A stretch of 64,000 bases of DNA from Mangrovicoccus sp049603835. GTDB lineage: Bacteria > Pseudomonadota > Alphaproteobacteria > Rhodobacterales > Rhodobacteraceae. The stretch is taken from assembly GCA_049603835.1 (NCBI GenBank), contig JBMYSZ010000020.1, positions 1 to 64,000 of the forward strand, written 5' to 3'. A program made the translations under genes and the position numbers. The notes below the pieces were generated by a model that worked only from the letters and a program-made list of their open reading frames with translations, made no database searches and was not told the origin of the DNA. Of this stretch, positions 8,177 through 15,658 are shown one piece after another (position 1 is the stretch's first letter; each line of letters begins with the position of its first letter).

Positions 8177-9705
8177 CCATACTCTGCCTTCGAACTCATA
8201 CCGCCGGACCACCATAAAAGACAGGATAGTCCAGCCATATACGGCAATATCCAAATAACTCTTGCGCCATAGCGGGACGCGGGCTGAGAAACACCGCCGC
8301 AAATCAGCGCATTTGCGAATAAGCCCAAAAGAACTAATAGCAAAAACGTCCGCAAACGGCGATCTAAGCCTGATTGCGGCAGTAAAAGCGCCGAAATTAG
8401 AAGCACACTGGCCAAAGCATACAGACCGGCCTGGATCGGATCGGCCCATGCCAACCATGCGCGATCCTGAGTGAGGCGCCCATGTTCAAACTCAGAACTT
8501 AACTGACTATCCAGGTCCTTTGCGCTTAAAATCATCTCATCTGTTTGCAAGGTCATATCAATGCTAAAAGTTACTAACTGATCAATTGCATTACGAAAAA
8601 AGGCCCAGCTTACATCAAACGGCCGGTCGATAAGCACCAATTTAAAAAATGTCATTTGCTCTTGGGCGATGGCGATCTTATCCTCTTCTGGCAAAAGCTG
8701 ATACGATCCAAGCCTTTCAGAAAACTCAAAAATAATATGACTGGCCGTCATTCGCCACGGGTCATCGGACCATTGCAATGCCTCATAAAGGCGGCAAGTG
8801 GCAATTCGTTGATCCGGGCATTTGGCTTCGAGATAACTATAGCCCGGGCCATCCACAATTAGCCGTGCGGTCAGAAATGGCGTGTAAATTACAGTCGTTG
8901 GGGTATCGAGGGTCGCTTTCGCCAGGAATTTCAACGCTGTATTTGGTAAGAGCCCCGCGGGGGTCAGCAAAGCAACCAGCAAGAATGGCCGCCACCAAGC
9001 TTTTCGCACCGAAATGAGCGCAAAAATCGCGACAACTGGCAGAGAGATCGCGGCAATTATTAAATGCGATATATGGAAATAAACCGAAGCGAGAGCCACG
9101 ATCCAAAATACGGTAATTTCTAGCCAAGTTAACTTCGCCCAAAACACCGCCAGTACCGCAATCGATAAAATCCCAAGCGCGCCCATTAAGTCTGGCATTA
9201 GATAGGGAACAAAAAAGGGCAAAGAACTCGCGGCACAAAAAATCAAAGGCCAACAAGCAATTGCAATTGGCGTCGTGGAATAGCTAGTATCGCGCAAAAC
9301 CACTCGCCCAATCATCCAGCTCAGCATGAGAACCAGCCCAGCTTGGAAAATGATTGCAAGCCAAAGCAAATGGAATTTTGCAAAAAAGCCTAGTAGCGTC
9401 GCAAAAACCCAAGAACGCGCCGCATTTATTGAATTAGAGGATTGCATTTCTGACGAGGCTTCGGGTGTGAGCTCACCAATCTTTGGCCCCACCATATCAA
9501 AGCCCAAAAACGCCAAAAGCAAATCGATCAGTCGCTGGCCGGTATCTATATAAGAGATTGTGTCAAAATAAAAAAACGGCGCGCCATTAAGTATAAAACC
9601 CCAGAGCATCGCTAAAAATGCCGCGAAAATTAAGGCTGCGGAGTAAAGCACCGAGCCAGAATTACCGGGCCGCGTCGCGGCAACAGATCTAGAGTGATCC
9701 CGCAC
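8173..9705 (-). CDS. Large polytopic membrane protein of unknown function
   Basis: 510-aa protein with roughly ten to twelve hydrophobic segments and a soluble loop of about 130 residues (about 285-415). The layout recalls GT-C-type glycosyltransferases or polysaccharide polymerases, but no diagnostic motif such as an early acidic pair on a lumenal loop could be assigned with certainty; FYFDTISYIDTGQR near residue 45 is the best candidate. The start is GTG, 6 bp after a GGAAAGGG ribosome site. It is coupled to the downstream GT2 by an ATGA overlap. It is the most plausible candidate for the missing polymerase or membrane transferase of this cluster, but that is inference only. Confidence 0.75.
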   Translation of the reverse strand: MRDHSRSVAATRPGNSGSVLYSAALIFAAFLAMLWGFILNGAPFFYFDTISYIDTGQRLIDLLLAFLGFDMVGPKIGELTPEASSEMQSSNSINAARSWVFATLLGFFAKFHLLWLAIIFQAGLVLMLSWMIGRVVLRDTSYSTTPIAIACWPLIFCAASSLPFFVPYLMPDLMGALGILSIAVLAVFWAKLTWLEITVFWIVALASVYFHISHLIIAAISLPVVAIFALISVRKAWWRPFLLVALLTPAGLLPNTALKFLAKATLDTPTTVIYTPFLTARLIVDGPGYSYLEAKCPDQRIATCRLYEALQWSDDPWRMTASHIIFEFSERLGSYQLLPEEDKIAIAQEQMTFFKLVLIDRPFDVSWAFFRNAIDQLVTFSIDMTLQTDEMILSAKDLDSQLSSEFEHGRLTQDRAWLAWADPIQAGLYALASVLLISALLLPQSGLDRRLRTFLLLVLLGLFANALICGGVSQPASRYGARVIWILPYMAGLSCLLWWSGGMSSKAEYG

Positions 9706-9766
9706 TAAATACCCTTTCCGGCATCTGGCATAATACTATATCGCAATTCGCACATTTCCGGACCGC

Positions 9767-10477
9767 TTACTTGATCGCTAAAAAGCCTTCAAAACAAAGA
9801 TATTTTTGCACTGTCACCACATCTTCGAACCCCGCGCGTTTCAGAAGATCTAAGTTTCCCTGGGTCGAAAACGGCTCTAGCACGCCCTTCAGACTTCGGG
9901 CTTTTTCAACGATCTCATCATTGCTGAAGCCATTGCGGATTTTAAATTCAGAATAAAGCTGGGTTAAAATATCTTGGAAACGTGCATCCGGGCCACGCAC
10001 CTTTTCAAACAGAATAAAGGCCCCACCCCAGTTCAATGTTTTGTAAATTTTCGTGAACATTTCTTGCCGATACCGCGGCGCGACAAATTGCATAGTGTAA
10101 TAACTGACCACCATATCCGCCGCTTCGAAATCCATGAACCGAGCGTCATCATGCAAAACGCGGATATTTGGAATATCTTCGCAATGTTTCGCAGCCTTGG
10201 CCGCCATGGCCTCTTCCACATCAATGCCGACCCAACGCGCATCGGGTTTGCTTGCATTATGCTGGGCCATTTTTGCGATCAGCTCACCGGTAGATGTGCC
10301 AATTTCATAAATTAGACTGTCATTATGCACAAAGAAATCAGAGAGTTGGCAGATTAATTCATGCCCTTCCTGATAAAGAGGTACAGATTGCGTAATATGC
10401 TCGACAAAAGTTTCGGGAACATTTTCCCCAAATGTCCAACCCGCATTCGATGCTGAAATATCTTGGCCAACGCCCAT
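9767..10477 (-). CDS. CmoA-like SAM-dependent methyltransferase
   Basis: About 236 aa from ATG 10477; an ATG at 10528 gives 17 more residues without family similarity. The protein follows the plan of the tRNA-modification enzyme CmoA: WTFGENVPETF at the start, QSVPLY, the SAM-binding IYEIGTSTGEL, then VVSYYTMQF and NWGGAFILFEK. In the segment matching the CmoA catalytic arginine (E. coli QKRS, Arg199 by memory) this protein reads EKARS, with Ala at that place and Arg one residue later. It may therefore be an ordinary methyltransferase recruited to glycan work. It is first in the leftward glycan operon. Confidence 0.75.
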   Translation of the reverse strand: MGVGQDISASNAGWTFGENVPETFVEHITQSVPLYQEGHELICQLSDFFVHNDSLIYEIGTSTGELIAKMAQHNASKPDARWVGIDVEEAMAAKAAKHCEDIPNIRVLHDDARFMDFEAADMVVSYYTMQFVAPRYRQEMFTKIYKTLNWGGAFILFEKVRGPDARFQDILTQLYSEFKIRNGFSNDEIVEKARSLKGVLEPFSTQGNLDLLKRAGFEDVVTVQKYLCFEGFLAIK

Positions 10478-10690
10478 AGTTTTTGTCCGATACTTTGCTA
10501 ACGACCACAGGACAGAGTCGGCGGCCATCCCGGCAACCCCGTTCTAGTTACGTCATATACACTAACCGATTTACAGTGGTTTTACGACAGACCGTTAGAA
10601 CTTGTCTCATATATCGAACCTAAAATTACTAAAAATTCGAATTCGTTCTGCAATTGCCTCACTTAAACTCAATTTTCCTAACCGTTAAGC

Positions 10691-11587
10691 TCAGTCCAAC
10701 CGCGCCCCATGCCAATCTTGATGTGCGAAGTCAATCAAAGCCCGAATTTTCGCTGGAAGCCGGCGCCCCTCTAAATAGATCGCGCTCAACAAATGCGGCG
10801 GGCTTTGCCAATCTTGGCATAAAATCCGCAAATCGCCCTTTGCGACGTAATTTTCCAACACAAAACGCGGGCAATAGGCCACCCCATGCCCAGCCAAGGC
10901 AAGATCGCGGGCCGCCCGCGCACTATTAACGCGAAACCGCGCGGGTAGGGTGATGTCACAGACTTGATCCCCTTGGTGGAAAACCCAGCGATGCGGCTGG
11001 TCGCGATTAGTGTCTAAAATGCAATTGTGATCCACCAACTGTTTTGGATGCGCTGGCGGCGGTGTCTTTGCCAAATATTCCGGCGAGGCCACTAAAACGC
11101 TCTGCAAATTTCCCAATTTCCGGCGTTTCAGCGCGGCCATGCCTGTATCGCCAATGCGAAATGCCAAATCGATGCCCTCGCTCGCCAGATCCACAAAGGC
11201 ATCGGTCAGGCGCAAATCGATGATCAGGTCAGGATGCGGCTCCGCGAAACGGGCCAGCATATCCTTGACATAAATTTCGCCAAAAGTGACCGGCGCGGAA
11301 ATACGGATTACCCCCGAATAGCCTTGGGTTTCCTCCCGGACCGAGGCCAAAACCGCGTCGAATTCATCCAACATGGCGGGAGCACGCGCCAAAAGCTGCT
11401 CTCCGGCCGGAGTAAGACCCACTTTCCGGGTGGTCCGTTGCAGCAACCGGACGCCAAGGCGACTTTCCAACTCGGCCACATATTTCGAACTGAGCCGGTT
11501 CGACATGCCCAAACGCTCCGCCGCAGCGGTGAAAGAGCCGGTTTCCGCGGTGGCCACAAAAGCCCGAAGCCCGTCGATCAGATCCAT
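10691..11587 (-). CDS. LysR-family transcriptional regulator
   Basis: 298 aa from ATG 11587, chosen because MDLIDGLRAFVATAETGSF is a standard LysR opening; in-frame codons upstream are not. The winged helix-turn-helix occupies residues about 1-60 (FTAAAERLGMSNRLSSKYVA), followed by a substrate-binding domain. It diverges from the DoxX/dioxygenase/hydroquinone-reductase operon with a 120-bp shared intergenic region holding a strong inverted repeat. LysR regulators usually control the divergent genes, so it probably activates that operon in response to a quinone or phenolic compound (inference). Confidence 0.92.
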   Translation of the reverse strand: MDLIDGLRAFVATAETGSFTAAAERLGMSNRLSSKYVAELESRLGVRLLQRTTRKVGLTPAGEQLLARAPAMLDEFDAVLASVREETQGYSGVIRISAPVTFGEIYVKDMLARFAEPHPDLIIDLRLTDAFVDLASEGIDLAFRIGDTGMAALKRRKLGNLQSVLVASPEYLAKTPPPAHPKQLVDHNCILDTNRDQPHRWVFHQGDQVCDITLPARFRVNSARAARDLALAGHGVAYCPRFVLENYVAKGDLRILCQDWQSPPHLLSAIYLEGRRLPAKIRALIDFAHQDWHGARLD

Positions 11588-11601
11588 TTCATTGAGAACA
11601 T

Positions 11602-11633
11602 AATGGAGATAGTCATTCCATATAATCTCCATT
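11602..11633. promoter_or_regulatory. Inverted repeat in LysR/doxX divergent promoter
   Basis: AATGGAGAT at 11602-11610 and ATCTCCATT at 11625-11633 are perfect 9-bp arms separated by 14 bp, midway between the divergent LysR and DoxX genes. Size, symmetry and position fit a LysR-type operator. The binding protein is inferred from location. Confidence 0.6.
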
Positions 11634-11707
11634 TTATTCCACGGTAGCAAGAGGCATCTTTGGCTCATCAAACATCACCCGCCCTAAAGCGGAAGAAAGG
11701 AACTCAG

Positions 11708-12118
11708 ATGACCAACTCAACTCTTACCAATTACGGTGCTCTTTTGCTTCGGGTCACCACCGGCGCGCTGTTCGTAACCCACGGTTTGACAAAGCTTTTT
11801 ATCTTCACCCCTGCAGGAACGGCCGGTTTTTTCCAATCGCTTGGTCTGCCGGGATGGCTGGGCATTGCCACTATGCTGTTTGAAATCGCTGGCGGTATGG
11901 CGCTGATCCTGGGGATTGCCACGCGATTTGTATCGCTCGCCGCCGTGCCAGTGCTGCTGGGTGCTGCCTTGACGGCACATCTCGCCAATGGTTTCGGCTG
12001 GGCGAATGCCGGCGGCGGCTGGGAATATCCAGTCATGTGGGCGCTGGTGCAGGCCGCTTTGGTTCTCATCGGCGACGGCGCTTATGCGATTTACCCCTTG
12101 GGCAAGAAAAGCGCCTAA
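11708..12118 (+). CDS. DoxX-family membrane protein
   Basis: 136 aa with four hydrophobic helices in the DoxX pattern: LLLRVTTGALFVTHGLTKL at the N-terminus, then FEIAGGMALILGIATRF and a C-terminal helix LVQAALVLIGDGAYAI. The ATG at 11708 is preceded by AGGAA; the open frame begins 16 codons earlier without a ribosome site. DoxX proteins are small inner-membrane proteins linked to quinone or sulfur redox chemistry. In enterobacteria the relative YqjF is encoded beside the hydroquinone reductase YqjG, as here. First gene of a three-gene operon; exact activity unknown. Confidence 0.88.
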   Translation: MTNSTLTNYGALLLRVTTGALFVTHGLTKLFIFTPAGTAGFFQSLGLPGWLGIATMLFEIAGGMALILGIATRFVSLAAVPVLLGAALTAHLANGFGWANAGGGWEYPVMWALVQAALVLIGDGAYAIYPLGKKSA

Positions 12119-12188
12119 TAACATTATACTAAGGCACGATACTAAAGCGTCGTGCGATACGCGGCGCCGCCTTGGAAAGGGATCTGAA

Positions 12189-13007
12189 ATGAGCGTTGTA
12201 ACCTCGCTGCAAAATCTGAAAGACGGGCTGGCCGCCTCGGACCGGATGCCTGTTCTATTTCTGGGTCATGGCAGCCCGATGAATGCGATCGAAGACACAG
12301 TCTATTCCCGTAGTTGGACCGAGCTGGGCGAAAGCCTTCCGCGACCGCAAGCAATCCTAGTTGTGTCGGCCCATTGGATGAGCCGCGGCGCGGTCTTGGT
12401 GAATGTGGCGCAAACACCTGAAACCATTCATGATTTCTATGGCTTCCCGCCCGAGCTTTTCGCCCAACAATATCCCGCGCCCGGTGCGCCAGAGATGGCC
12501 CGCGAGGTGGCAAGTCTTTTGGCCAGCCACAAATCCATGGAAACGGATCGTTGGGGGCTCGATCATGGGGCTTGGGCGGTGTTGAAATTCCTCTTCCCGA
12601 AGGCGGATGTGCCAGTTTTTCAGCTTTCCATCGACATGACCCGCGATTTGCCCGAACATGTGGCTATCGGCAAAACCCTGGCCGAGCTGCGCCATCGCGG
12701 CGTGCTGATCATCGGATCGGGAAATATCGTTCATAATCTGGCGGCGATGGATTTCCACGCCAAGCCTTATGATTGGGCGATTGAATTCGACCAAATCTTC
12801 GCCGAGCGCCTGGCCGATGGCGATCTGACCGCGATTTCCGACCGCAAAGCGCTTGGCCGACTTCTCGACGCGGCCCATCCCTCGCTAGAACATTACTTGC
12901 CCGCCCTCACCATCGCGGGGGCGGCGGATCCCAGAGACAGCCTGCTCTTTATGACCGAAAGCATTGATATTGCGTCGGTTTCCATGCGCAGCTTCATCTA
13001 TTACTAA
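12189..13007 (+). CDS. ygiD: 4,5-DOPA extradiol-type dioxygenase (LigB/YgiD family)
   Basis: 272 aa from ATG 12189, with GGAAAGGG just upstream. LFLGHGSPMNA near residue 23 holds the first metal-binding His, VVSAHWMS near residue 58 the second, and GSGNIVHNL near residue 180 the third, as in the zinc-dependent YgiD/DOPA dioxygenases that open catechol rings. Length matches the family (about 260-275 aa). It lies between DoxX and glutathionyl-hydroquinone reductase genes, pointing to detoxification of catechols and quinones. Longer open frames upstream of 12189 overlap DoxX and are not coding. Confidence 0.9.
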   Translation: MSVVTSLQNLKDGLAASDRMPVLFLGHGSPMNAIEDTVYSRSWTELGESLPRPQAILVVSAHWMSRGAVLVNVAQTPETIHDFYGFPPELFAQQYPAPGAPEMAREVASLLASHKSMETDRWGLDHGAWAVLKFLFPKADVPVFQLSIDMTRDLPEHVAIGKTLAELRHRGVLIIGSGNIVHNLAAMDFHAKPYDWAIEFDQIFAERLADGDLTAISDRKALGRLLDAAHPSLEHYLPALTIAGAADPRDSLLFMTESIDIASVSMRSFIYY

Positions 13008-13016
13008 GGAAAACCC

Positions 13017-13976
13017 ATGCTCGTAGATGGTAAATGGACCAAAGATTGGAACCCAGTGCAGAAGGCCGATAAAGATGGCCGTTTTGTGCGGCAGGTCTCT
13101 AGCTTTCGCAATTGGATAACCCCTGATGGCAGTGCTGGTCCGACCGGCGAGGCAGGTTTTCCTGCCGAAGCCGGGCGCTATCGGCTTTATGTGGCTTATA
13201 TTTGTCCTTGGGCTTCGCGAACGCTGATGGCCCGCAAGCTCAAAGGGCTCGAAGATCTGATCCCGATCACCGTGGTTAACCCCACCCTCACCGATCAAGG
13301 CTGGCGCTTTGGTGGCTATGAAAACGCGGATGAAGACCCGCTATTTGGCGCGCAATACATGCATGAAATTTACACCCAGGCCGATCCGCATTTCACCGGT
13401 CGCGCGACCGTGCCTGTGCTTTGGGACATGCAGCACAATGTGATGGTTAACAATGAAAGCGCCGACATCATGCGGATGTTCGACACTGCTTTTGAGCAGC
13501 TAGTTCCTTCGAATCTAAGACTATATCCTACTGATTTAGCTGCGGAAATTGATGCCCTGAACCCACGGATCTATGACGCGTTGAATAATGGTGTTTATAA
13601 ATCCGGTTTTGCCTCCAGCCAAACTGCCTATGACGAGGCCGTCGAAGGCGTCTTCGCAATGCTTGATGAGCTGGAAGCGCGGTTAAGCGGCGATTACCTG
13701 TTTGGAGATCGCTTCACCGAAGCCGATATCCGGTTATTTGTGACGCTGATCCGGTTTGATGCGGCTTATCACGGCTTGTTCAAAACGAATAAGCGCCAAA
13801 TCTTCGACTATCCAAATCTGCAAGCCTATCTTGAGCGGATTTATCTTCTGCCGGGTATCGCGGAAACGGTGAATATGGACCATATCACGCGGGGTTATTA
13901 CTCGATCACCGCGCTTAATCCGACCGGTATTCGCCCAGCTGGTCCGGCCCATATCGAAAAACTTGTAGCCGCCTAG
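13017..13976 (+). CDS. yqjG: Glutathionyl-hydroquinone reductase (Xi-class GST)
   Basis: 319 aa, the normal length for the YqjG/PcpF group. The catalytic cysteine lies in YICPWASRTL (Cys63), the CPWA signature of Xi-class enzymes, followed by the conserved NPTLTDQGWRF segment and a helical C-terminal GST domain. It reduces glutathionyl-hydroquinones back to hydroquinones with glutathione in the cytoplasm. It starts 9 bp after the dioxygenase stop, with AAGGA upstream, so it is cotranscribed. A GC-rich hairpin follows the stop codon. Confidence 0.93.
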   Translation: MLVDGKWTKDWNPVQKADKDGRFVRQVSSFRNWITPDGSAGPTGEAGFPAEAGRYRLYVAYICPWASRTLMARKLKGLEDLIPITVVNPTLTDQGWRFGGYENADEDPLFGAQYMHEIYTQADPHFTGRATVPVLWDMQHNVMVNNESADIMRMFDTAFEQLVPSNLRLYPTDLAAEIDALNPRIYDALNNGVYKSGFASSQTAYDEAVEGVFAMLDELEARLSGDYLFGDRFTEADIRLFVTLIRFDAAYHGLFKTNKRQIFDYPNLQAYLERIYLLPGIAETVNMDHITRGYYSITALNPTGIRPAGPAHIEKLVAA

Positions 13977-13991
13977 AGCCCAGAACCAACG

Positions 13992-14017
13992 GGGCCGCCG
14001 TGAGTCTGCGGCGGTCC
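13992..14017 (+). terminator. GC-rich hairpin after the hydroquinone-reductase gene
   Basis: GGGCCGCCG at 13992-14000 pairs with CGGCGGTCC at 14009-14017 (one G-T or mismatch, 8-nt loop). It starts 16 bp after the stop. The following bases are TTAACC rather than a clear T-run, so termination efficiency is uncertain. The rest of 14018-14253 is AT-rich spacer with a TAATTAATTA palindrome at 14161-14170 that may be a MarR site. Confidence 0.45.
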
Positions 14018-14253
14018 TTAACCAATAGTTAACATAAGTCGCATTCAAACGCGCAAGCTGAGCTTAAAGAGATGCGAAACCTTCTTCATATTTCTGCCTA
14101 TTCCAGGGGATGATCTAGTGGTTACGCACCATTGCGGCAAAAAATTATGCCTTTCGCGTCTAATTAATTAATATTTCCAAATGAAACATTGCCGCAGATG
14201 CCAAAGCCCCACTATAGATATACAAAACACGATACAAAGTTCGGGGGGAATCG

Positions 14254-14808
14254 ATGGACCAAACGCCAATGCGCTCATCAAATGGGGTCGGGGGACCTGA
14301 TGGCGATATTCGCGATCTATTTTCGTATAACCTTCAGCGGCTTGCGGGATTGTCTTCGCGGATTGCGCAAATTGCAATAAAACCGGAATTTGGCTTAGGG
14401 TCGCATGACTGGCGGGCGCTAGCAGTTCTCGATTACCTGGGGGCCGCGCCCTTGCAGGTTTTGGCCCAGCGCGCCGGGGTACAAAAAAGCCAAATGAGCC
14501 GCACAGTCACTGCCTTGGAAGACCAAGGATATATCTTGCGTCAGGATAATCCGCGCGACCGCCGGAGCCCATCTTTGGCCCTGACCGAAAAAGGTCGAAA
14601 CGTTACTCAAAAAATTCTGGCAGCTTCTCAGCAACGAAACGAAGAAATGCTTGCAAATCTATCGGAAGAAGAGCGTTTCCAGCTCATGGCACTGATTGAA
14701 AAAGTGGCGATCGGATCCTTCGACTTGCTCAACAGCCTCAAGGGCAAAGAGGAATCCCCGGAATCCGTGCCGGAACCAGCGTCAATTTTTGATACCGAAC
14801 GGATGTAA
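14254..14808 (+). CDS. MarR-family transcriptional regulator
   Basis: 184 aa. The winged helix-turn-helix covers residues about 45-120: LAQRAGVQKSQMSRTVTALE is the recognition helix region and DNPRDRRSPSLALTEKG is the wing, both classic MarR signatures. A helical dimer-forming C-terminus and a 20-residue acidic/proline tail follow. RBS GGGGGG lies 6 bp before the ATG. It precedes a TauE/SafE permease in the same direction by 103 bp; the effector and target genes are unknown. An AT-rich palindrome about 85 bp upstream could be an autoregulatory site. Confidence 0.9.
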   Translation: MDQTPMRSSNGVGGPDGDIRDLFSYNLQRLAGLSSRIAQIAIKPEFGLGSHDWRALAVLDYLGAAPLQVLAQRAGVQKSQMSRTVTALEDQGYILRQDNPRDRRSPSLALTEKGRNVTQKILAASQQRNEEMLANLSEEERFQLMALIEKVAIGSFDLLNSLKGKEESPESVPEPASIFDTERM

Positions 14809-14911
14809 CCGCGCCAGGGCCTAAAGTAACGGCTGCCCCGTAGACAATAACAACAAATCCACTTAACCGAGTCTCATGGTGCGAATTGCCATGATCGACT
14901 TGGTTGTGTGA

Positions 14912-15658
14912 ATGCCTACGGAACTTCTTATCCTATCTCTTGCCGCCTTTATCGTCGGAATGTCCAAAGGCGGCTTGACCGCCGCCGGAGCTTTGGCCGT
15001 TCCCCTTTTGTCAATTTGGATGGACCCGCTTATGGCGGCCGGTACATTGCTGCCGGTTTATATCGCAAGCGATTTGGTTGGCATTTATATTTATCGCCGT
15101 GGCGCCTCTTGGCCAAATGTTAAAATTTTGGTTTTTGGAGCCGCTTTGGGGATCGCAATTGCGGTTGTCGCAGCGCCCTACCTTCCGCGCGAGGTGATAA
15201 CGCTTTTCACAGGATTAATTGGACTAAGTTATTGCTCTCATGCTGCAATTCAAGTCTGGCGGAAAAAAACGCAGTCGGCAGAATTTCGATCTGCCCCAGG
15301 AATAATTTGGGGGGCGCTTGTGGGGCTGACCAGCTTCATTTCTCATAATGGAGCACCGCCATTTCATGCTTTCGTCATGCCACAGCGTCTGTCGAATTTA
15401 GCCTTTGCCGCAACAGCCACATGGACTTTCACTGCCGTCAATCTGATCAAACTTCCCGCTTATGCCGGTGTCGGTTTGGGTGAGGCATTGCGCCATCCCA
15501 AACTACCAATCCTTATCAGCATCGCCATTATCGGCGCCTTTTGCGGAAGATTTCTTGTCGGATGGTTACCGCCAAGAATTTATATGATGATCATACAGAC
15601 CCTGTTATTCTTGGTTTCAAATTATCTTTGCGTCATCAGTGTGATCGCGCTGGTCTAA
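14912..15658 (+). CDS. TauE/SafE-family permease
   Basis: 248-aa membrane protein with about eight helices. The opening FIVGMSKGGLTAAGALAVPLL is the characteristic first TauE/SafE half-motif, and FISHNGAPPFHAFVMPQRL near residue 145 is the second-half counterpart. Members export or import sulfite, sulfoacetate or related organosulfur anions. Sulfoquinovose synthase, which needs sulfite, is encoded 2.7 kb away, but linkage is only suggestive. The 3' end overlaps the convergent chemoreceptor gene by 4 bp. The ribosome site is weak. Confidence 0.87.
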   Translation: MPTELLILSLAAFIVGMSKGGLTAAGALAVPLLSIWMDPLMAAGTLLPVYIASDLVGIYIYRRGASWPNVKILVFGAALGIAIAVVAAPYLPREVITLFTGLIGLSYCSHAAIQVWRKKTQSAEFRSAPGIIWGALVGLTSFISHNGAPPFHAFVMPQRLSNLAFAATATWTFTAVNLIKLPAYAGVGLGEALRHPKLPILISIAIIGAFCGRFLVGWLPPRIYMMIIQTLLFLVSNYLCVISVIALV

